A stretch of 27,428 nucleotides of DNA from Didymodactylos carnosus. Its lineage: Eukaryota; Rotifera; Eurotatoria; Philodinida; Philodinidae. The stretch is taken from the NCBI GenBank assembly GCA_905250885.1, contig CAJNOQ010001925.1, positions 1-27,428 on the forward strand, in the 5' to 3' direction. The notes beneath the pieces are model-generated. The model had not been told where the DNA came from and did not search any database. It saw only the letters and a program-made list of their open reading frames with translations. Below are positions 22,401 to 27,428 of the stretch, piece by piece; positions within the stretch are counted from its first letter, which is position 1; each line of letters begins with the position of its first letter. The position numbers and the translations under genes were made by a program.

Positions 22401-24816
22401 ATGTCTCGTTCGATTCCATATCGTTTAGAATGTCCTGAAAAATGCATACAATCTCAAGAAGAAGCATTGAGTAGCACAATTTACATCCTTCGACAAACTG
22501 GCCCAACAGCATTTGTTATCAAAGATGAAGCGGATACTCAACGAACATATAAAGTAGCATAACGATAGTTAAAAATATTTTCTAATTTTATCTATAATTC
22601 GACTTTTATTTCTAAGGTGTTTCTCGGTGATCCGCATCAATGCTCGTGTCCATCATTTCAAAAAGATCATGAATTATGCAAACATTTGTGTTGGATATTA
22701 CTCAAGCGTTTTCGAATACCAAGAACAAATTCAAGTACGAATTAGGTTCACTTTGTTTTCTCTTTTATAAATGGTGACAGATTTTTTATATTCAGTGTTA
22801 TGGCAAAAATCGTTAGTTGAACGTGAGATCAATGAAATATTACGTGGATTAGTTAAAGAAGAGGAAGAACAACGAAGAAAATTAGTCACAAATATAAAAC
22901 AAAAAGTACTTATCAAAGTTATCTTCACAAAGTGAAAGCAATAGCAATTTGTTCAAAAGAGATATTTTTGTTTTGTTAATGGATTGTACTGTTCTGCTTT
23001 AGGATGATCAATCAACAGATAGTGAAGTTGAACAACGACCAATCAGTGATCATGATGTTTGTCCAATATGTCAAGAAGAATTTTTAACAAAAAAATTACC
23101 AATTACATATTGCAGGTACATTTTTGTCATAATGTGTTTGCCTTTGAGAGTTAAATATACTGTCACTCTAGGCATGGTTGTGGCAATAATGTTCATGTTA
23201 AATGTATGAAAGTTTGGCTTGATCATCAATTGACAACCGGTGAAAAAGTTGTAAAATGTCCTTTATGTCGAGAAATGTTTGGAAATCCTGATTTATTAAA
23301 ACAAGAATTTCGAACAAGTGGTGCTCAACAAGCCGAGAAAGGATCAATACATTTGGGTTATTCGTGTCATCGTTGTCGAGCTTGCCCTATCTCAGGAAAA
23401 TGTTATAAATGTAAGCGATAAAAGTATATGCTTTTTTCAGTGTCTCTAATACTCATTAGTTCTTCATTTAGGTAATACATGTCAAGACTGTTTTCTTTGT
23501 CAAACGTGTTTCAATTTGAATATTCATAATGAGCATAGTTTTGATTATCGAGAGGTAATTTATGAAATATTTTCTTCTGCTATATTAACTACATCACATT
23601 ATTATATTTTTTGATGTAGAAATCATTTCAACGTTGGAAAAATGCTTCTCGGGATCATTTAACAGCATTACCAAATGCTGTTCATCAATTATTAGTTAAT
23701 CGTGATATTACTGATAATGACTATGATCTCTTACTTCAGCTAGAAAAGTATATAATGTTCCAAACACTATAAACTTTATATTTAAAAATTTTATTTCTCT
23801 TTTGTTTCAAAGTGCTCAAAATGCAACTGTGATGGGTATACCAGAAAAAGTTGTTAAATCTTTTCCAACCGAACGTGTACATGATACAAGTCGATTATTA
23901 CAACGTGGTGAACAATGTCGATTGTGTTTAAGATCCTATCAAGTGGGTGAACGTGTGCGAAGATTACCGTCGTGTAAACATAAATTCCATATTGAATGTA
24001 TCGACGGTTGGTTATTGCATAGTCATCCAACGTGTCCCATTGATGGACAACTTGTATGGAGTTTAGAAATGGAATTAGAACAACGAGAAGTAAAAAGGTA
24101 GGAATTATTATTTTATAGACCGCATACAAAAAAATGCTAAAAAAACAGCACGGATTTTCATCGTTATTCCTAGATCAGCAACAAGTAGTAATAATCAAAA
24201 ACAAACGTCTACATCAACTGTAAACAATAATCAAACGAAAGCGCATTCAAATGGAAATCAGTTATTATCTGTTGATCTTGGTTTATCTGTTACGCCTTAT
24301 CAAATTCGTGCTACAACAAACAATAACAATGAGCTTGATCGTTTATTTTTACTTCCACCATCGAATCGTCGACTACATCCTCATCATTTGCGTGCACCAC
24401 TTCGTCCATTAATACAGACAGCTACCAATGATTTGTTACAGCCTCCGTTACAAATTAATGTTCAAAGTTTATTACCTACCACTGTATTAAAACGTCAAAA
24501 TGATTTAGATTGTTTTCTCGATGCTAGTGAAAATCGTTTTCCTCCAAGATTACTTTCATTCGTCTCACCAGCATGTACACCACCAAGATCAAGACGAGAT
24601 ACTTTAACGGATAATGAAGATGATCAGCAACAACAACCACAAAATTTAATATTCTCATTACGTAAACGAGATGGTCATTCAGCACCACATAAAAATACAA
24701 TCAATATTGAATTTGATCTTCCACCAAGAGTGCCACCTGCACAACGCTCAATGTTTAATCGAACACATTTACATGAAATGCATCAACGTGTACAAAGAAG
24801 ATTAAATAATAAATAA
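22401..24816 (+). CDS. ZSWIM2: E3 ubiquitin-protein ligase ZSWIM2-like (SWIM-RING-ZZ-RING), 9 exons
   Basis: Exons are 22401-22553, 22617-22734, 22796-22905, 23003-23115, 23172-23410, 23472-23554, 23620-23747, 23813-24097 and 24174-24816. All eight introns are GT-AG, 56-97 bp. The joined frame is 1872 nt, giving 623 aa, near the human length of about 633. A SWIM zinc motif lies around residues 52-77 (C60, C62, C72, H74), preceded by the family block LSSTIYILRQTGPTAF. The first RING finger spans 147-197 (CPIC to CPLC). The ZZ finger spans about 230-266 (CHRC, CYKC, CxxC). A RING-H2-like finger spans 350-392 (CRLC, CKHKFHIEC, CPID). The remaining 215 residues are Gln-, Asn- and Pro-rich and probably disordered. 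The mammalian orthologue is a self-ubiquitinating E3 reported in testis and linked to apoptosis; the role here is inferred. No disruption is seen. An AATAAATAAATAA run overlaps the stop codon and may supply the poly(A) signal. Confidence 0.95.
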
Positions 24817-25079
24817 ATAAATAATGCATTTAGCTCTTTGTTTTATTTTTTTTTTGAAAAATTTTTCTTTACTTTGTCATACTAACACTTTTGTTTTTTT
24901 TTACACGATATTTTTTTAGAAGAAAAAAACGAGCTTAAAATGATATATTTATCTTCAGTAACTGTATGATTCCGTATCATATTTGACCTAACTTATATCT
25001 TCTTTATGAATACTTCTTATTTAAATCTTCGATCATTTACATTTCATGAGGCAATGATGACAACAGCAACAGGTTGACG
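24817..25079. other. 3' flank of ZSWIM2
   Basis: AT-rich sequence with A and T homopolymers, fitting a 3' UTR and downstream flank. No gene is seen up to the coding-like fragment that follows. Confidence 0.5.
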
Positions 25080-25206
25080 ACGTAATATAACAGGAAAAAA
25101 GTGTTTAACTCGTATAAATACTGATTCTATCACAAAAAAACTGAAAAGTACATTTGAACGAGAAACAATTGAAGTACCGTTAACCGATGATGATTTATTG
25201 TGTTAG
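25080..25206 (+). pseudogene. Coding-like 3' fragment of an unidentified gene
   Basis: After an in-frame TGA ending at about 25079, an open frame runs to TAG at 25204-25206. Its composition is like real coding sequence here: charged and mixed, ending STFERETIEVPLTDDDLLC, unlike the Ile/Phe/Lys-rich chance frames around it. An AATAAA at 25232-25237, 26 nt past the stop, is well placed for polyadenylation. It could be the last exon of a gene whose acceptor is the aacag at about 25088-25092, or a truncated copy or tiny gene interrupted by the TGA. I do not recognise the product and found no convincing upstream exon. Confidence 0.35.
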
Positions 25207-25879
25207 ACGATAGACAACATTAGTATAATTAAATAAAATGAGGATCGGCTTTGAATTCATCCTTTTACGCGGTAGACCAAAATAAAGAACAAAACTTCAA
25301 TTTCACATTGTTCTTCGGGATGGCAGCAACCTCTAGTTGAATTTTTCAATTGACATACCTATTTCAAAACAGCTACATCCTTAGATCTCATTGATTGCTC
25401 CTTCTTCTGAATGTGAGAGAGATCTCTCCTATCGAAATCAACATCTTTACATTCTATATTGCTTTTTCTCCGATATTTTTTCATCTATTGCTTTAGAGAT
25501 TTATACACAGGCAACTTTACTCTAGGAACCTCTACGGTCGAGTTCAGATTACGTTTTTGTTAACGTAACTAGAACTCTGTTCTGCGGTACATGATGCTAG
25601 ATTATTTTTATATAATATACGAAGTTTAATGAATATTACTCTTCAAAATCAGACACGGTTTGATTACAGAGAATAATTAGGGCAGAAGACATTTCTTTTG
25701 CATTGTTTTGTTTTCTAGTAGCAATTGTTCCATATGATCAGAATGAGATATCATTCATTAACCAGAGATGCTCTAATACTCAAACGTTAATGCGCAAATA
25801 TCCACACGCTGTGTAACGACACTCATCAACAAAGTAATGAAAATTACTTAATCTATGTCCTGTGCTTAACGAGATAACC
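25207..25879. other. Intergenic sequence
   Basis: AATAAA at 25232-25237 is the only feature linked to a possible gene. The rest is AT-rich without open frames of note or clear repeats. Confidence 0.45.
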
Positions 25880-25965
25880 GAGATATTTGAGATATTTGTT
25901 CAGTATGCGTAATCGGCGTATTGAGATATTTGAGATATTTGCTCAATATGCGTAATCCGCGTATT
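25880..25965. repeat. Two tandem 43-bp repeats built on gagatattt
   Basis: Copies at 25880-25922 and 25923-25965 (gagatatttgagatatttg, then tcagtatgcgtaatc and gcgtatt) differ at only three positions. Degenerate gagatattt and gaggtattt monomers continue to about 26050. A related segment occurs in inverted orientation at 26473-26587. Confidence 0.88.
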
Positions 25966-26065
25966 GAGATATTTGGTCTGTCTGAGGTATTTGAGATATT
26001 TAGTGTATGTGAGATTTTAAAGATATTTGCTATATGTGAGAGTTTTGAGGTATATGATACGTGCA

Positions 26066-26472
26066 GGTGCATGAAGGTTTGATAGCTTAGAATAGCTGTG
26101 GGTGGTGAAGGGTGACTGGCAGCATGAGAGTGAGTAGCGAAAAAGTATTAGATGATTACCCAGATTTGAGAAGTTGGAAGTGTATTAGTAGGAATGAATC
26201 TATATCCATCGTGCAGACCAGGACGCTGTGACAGTGGGGCTACAGGGTTCTATCCGCTTCCTTGTTTTCTAGATATTTTACTATGATATTCGCATAGTTT
26301 TTGCTGTGGAATTGAGTTCAAGAATCAGCACTATCTGGGGTATCTCGATAAACATAACCGCATGTGGAAACGAAGTCGGAAACCCTCAGTGCTCTGCTTT
26401 AACGCTACATGACGAGAAACGGTATAAATAATTTCGGTCTGAGAGTAAACATCAACAACCAGCTACTTCCAT
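26066..26472. other. Spacer between inverted repeat clusters
   Basis: This is the interval enclosed by the gagatattt cluster on the left and its inverted relative on the right. It has no recognisable coding sequence. It is less AT-rich than its surroundings (for example 26095-26130 and 26215-26265), as would be expected of an inserted element body. Confidence 0.4.
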
Positions 26473-26587
26473 CTCCATACGTGGACCACGCATACTGAGC
26501 AAATATCTCAAGTATGTCAAAAATCTCAGATACACTAAATATCTCGATACGCGGATCACGCATACTGAGTAAATATGTCAAATATCC
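26473..26587. repeat. Inverted relative of the gagatattt/cagtatgcgt repeat
   Basis: Read on the minus strand, this segment contains two blocks of the form gatattt(g)..ctcagtatgcgt followed by g.tcc.cgtat. These match the 43-bp unit at 25880-25965. It also has gagatatttagtgtatctgagattttt, matching 25992-26017. Together the two clusters form a divergent inverted pair about 0.5 kb apart. Confidence 0.75.
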
Positions 26588-26689
26588 ATAGCTTGCAAAA
26601 TACACATTCGCCGAGAATTTTATTTTTTAAAAGTGAATTCGCATTCGTTGGGAATTCATTACAATGCGTATTAGTGTATATGATGCGTT

Positions 26690-26789
26690 TGCGAATTCTC
26701 GGTTATTTTCTGACAAGTTTAGGTCACCATCTAGGTCAAGTAACGATCGATTGCGAATTCTGTATTATTTTGTGACAAGTTTGGGTCAT
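26690..26789. repeat. Spaced direct repeat, about 37 bp, period 62
   Basis: The unit beginning tgcgaattct and ending gacaagttt.ggtca occurs at about 26690-26727 and again at about 26752-26789 with a few substitutions. It directly abuts the left arm of the foldback element that starts at 26791, so it may be subterminal repeat material of the same element. Confidence 0.7.
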
Positions 26790-26790
26790 T

Positions 26791-27240
26791 GGCGCTCTGT
26801 GACTATTGGTAGCCTTGGAGACGGATGGACTATGGATAATCGATCATACTGAGTCTTGTGGCAATATTTTTTTTGAGAAAAAGTTTTAAAAATCTATCAA
26901 AAAGCGAGTTTTACGAAAATTAAGGTTTTCGGACGGTTTTCGCCTAATATTAACACTGAAAATGTTACGTGTCTTTTACATCTCTTCCGGTCCCATAATC
27001 ACGTTTAGCGGACAACATTAATCGTATCCTGAAGTTTTTAAGTCGTTCTGATACGTTTTGAATGAATAGTGAATTTGTTAATATTAGGGGAAAACAGTCT
27101 GAAAACCTTAATTTTCGTAAAACTCGCTTTTCGATAGATTTTTAAAACTTTTTCTCAAAAAAAATATTGCCACGTGACTCAGCATGATCGATTATTCATA
27201 GTCCATCCGTCTCCAAGGCTGCCAATAGTCACAGAGTGCC
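26791..27240. mobile_element. 450-bp foldback element with 164-bp terminal inverted repeats
   Basis: Left arm 26791-26954 and right arm 27077-27240 are reverse complements of equal length with more than 90% identity and no gaps. They begin ggc(g/a)ctctgtgactattgg and end at ctaatattaac. The 122-bp spacer (26955-27076) has no ORF. I saw no clear target-site duplication: the flanks are gggtcatt on the left and gatcctga on the right. The long termini and non-coding core suit a MULE-like or other foldback non-autonomous DNA transposon. Confidence 0.87.
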
Positions 27241-27428
27241 GATCCTGAGTTCGTAGGAAACGCGATTCAACGCCCGGACGGCGGGCAAAAACATTTTTCT
27301 GCTGGAAAAATTTTGGTTATGAGAACATACCTTCAAGTCTCCTCTTTCGAGCGGTGTTTTTAGTGGACTTTTTATCTCTTTTCGTTCTGGAGTTATTTAG
27401 AAAATAGCCACGGCCATTATTTTATTGG
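27241..27428. other. Flank at the right edge
   Basis: No feature is recognised in the last bases. A locally GC-richer patch (cgcccggacggcgggc, about 27271-27286) stands out but is too short to interpret. Confidence 0.4.

Noticed and set aside
23854-24129. 91-codon minus-strand open frame
   Set aside because: Antisense shadow of ZSWIM2 exon 8, which encodes the second RING.
25880-25965. Possible CRISPR-like array
   Set aside because: The two 43-bp units are directly adjacent without unique spacers, and the genome is clearly eukaryotic.
25866-26072. 68-codon minus-strand frame with Ile-Ser repeats
   Set aside because: Translation of the gagatattt tandem array. The periodicity is that of the DNA repeat.
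26097-26103. tgtgggt string resembling a bdelloid telomere unit
   Set aside because: A single occurrence with no tandem array.

Overview
The window reads as AT-rich nuclear DNA of a small-genome invertebrate animal. Two genes are split by many short GT-AG introns (55-97 bp) and encode orthologues of animal proteins. Acceptor-like AG sites sit just before the start codons, and non-LTR retrotransposon and foldback repeat remnants are present. A bdelloid rotifer (Rotaria- or Adineta-like) is my best guess. It rests on intron size, base composition and gene style, not on a diagnostic marker, and should be taken as roughly even odds.

Layout. 1-770: AT-rich 3' flank. 771-2320 (-): complete eight-exon gene for the E1-beta subunit of the mitochondrial branched-chain 2-oxo acid dehydrogenase (BCKDHB). 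2432-2547: a 100-bp MITE-like element with 29-bp terminal inverted repeats and an 8-bp flanking duplication. About 3340-5310 (+): a 5'-truncated, frameshifted non-LTR (LINE) reverse transcriptase pseudogene. 6883-7437 (-): a single-exon gene for a 184-aa low-complexity protein I do not recognise. 7438-22400: about 15 kb with no recognisable gene, AT-rich and full of homopolymer tracts. It carries several independent inverted-repeat elements: 9033-9087, 11941-12140, 14175-14295, 17643-18024, and a perfect 64-bp palindrome at 20901-20964. 22401-24816 (+): complete nine-exon orthologue of ZSWIM2 (SWIM, RING, ZZ and second RING domains; an E3 ubiquitin ligase family). 25080-25206 (+): a coding-like 3' gene fragment followed by AATAAA. 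25880-26587: a 43-bp tandem repeat with an inverted relative 0.5 kb away. 26791-27240: a 450-bp foldback element with 164-bp arms.

The genes show no functional link: one is housekeeping amino-acid catabolism, one a ubiquitin ligase, one unknown. I see no CRISPR, operon, tRNA, rRNA or viral gene. The most unusual content is the density of unrelated hairpin-forming elements in the gene-poor half. I did not find evidence of a new multi-gene system.
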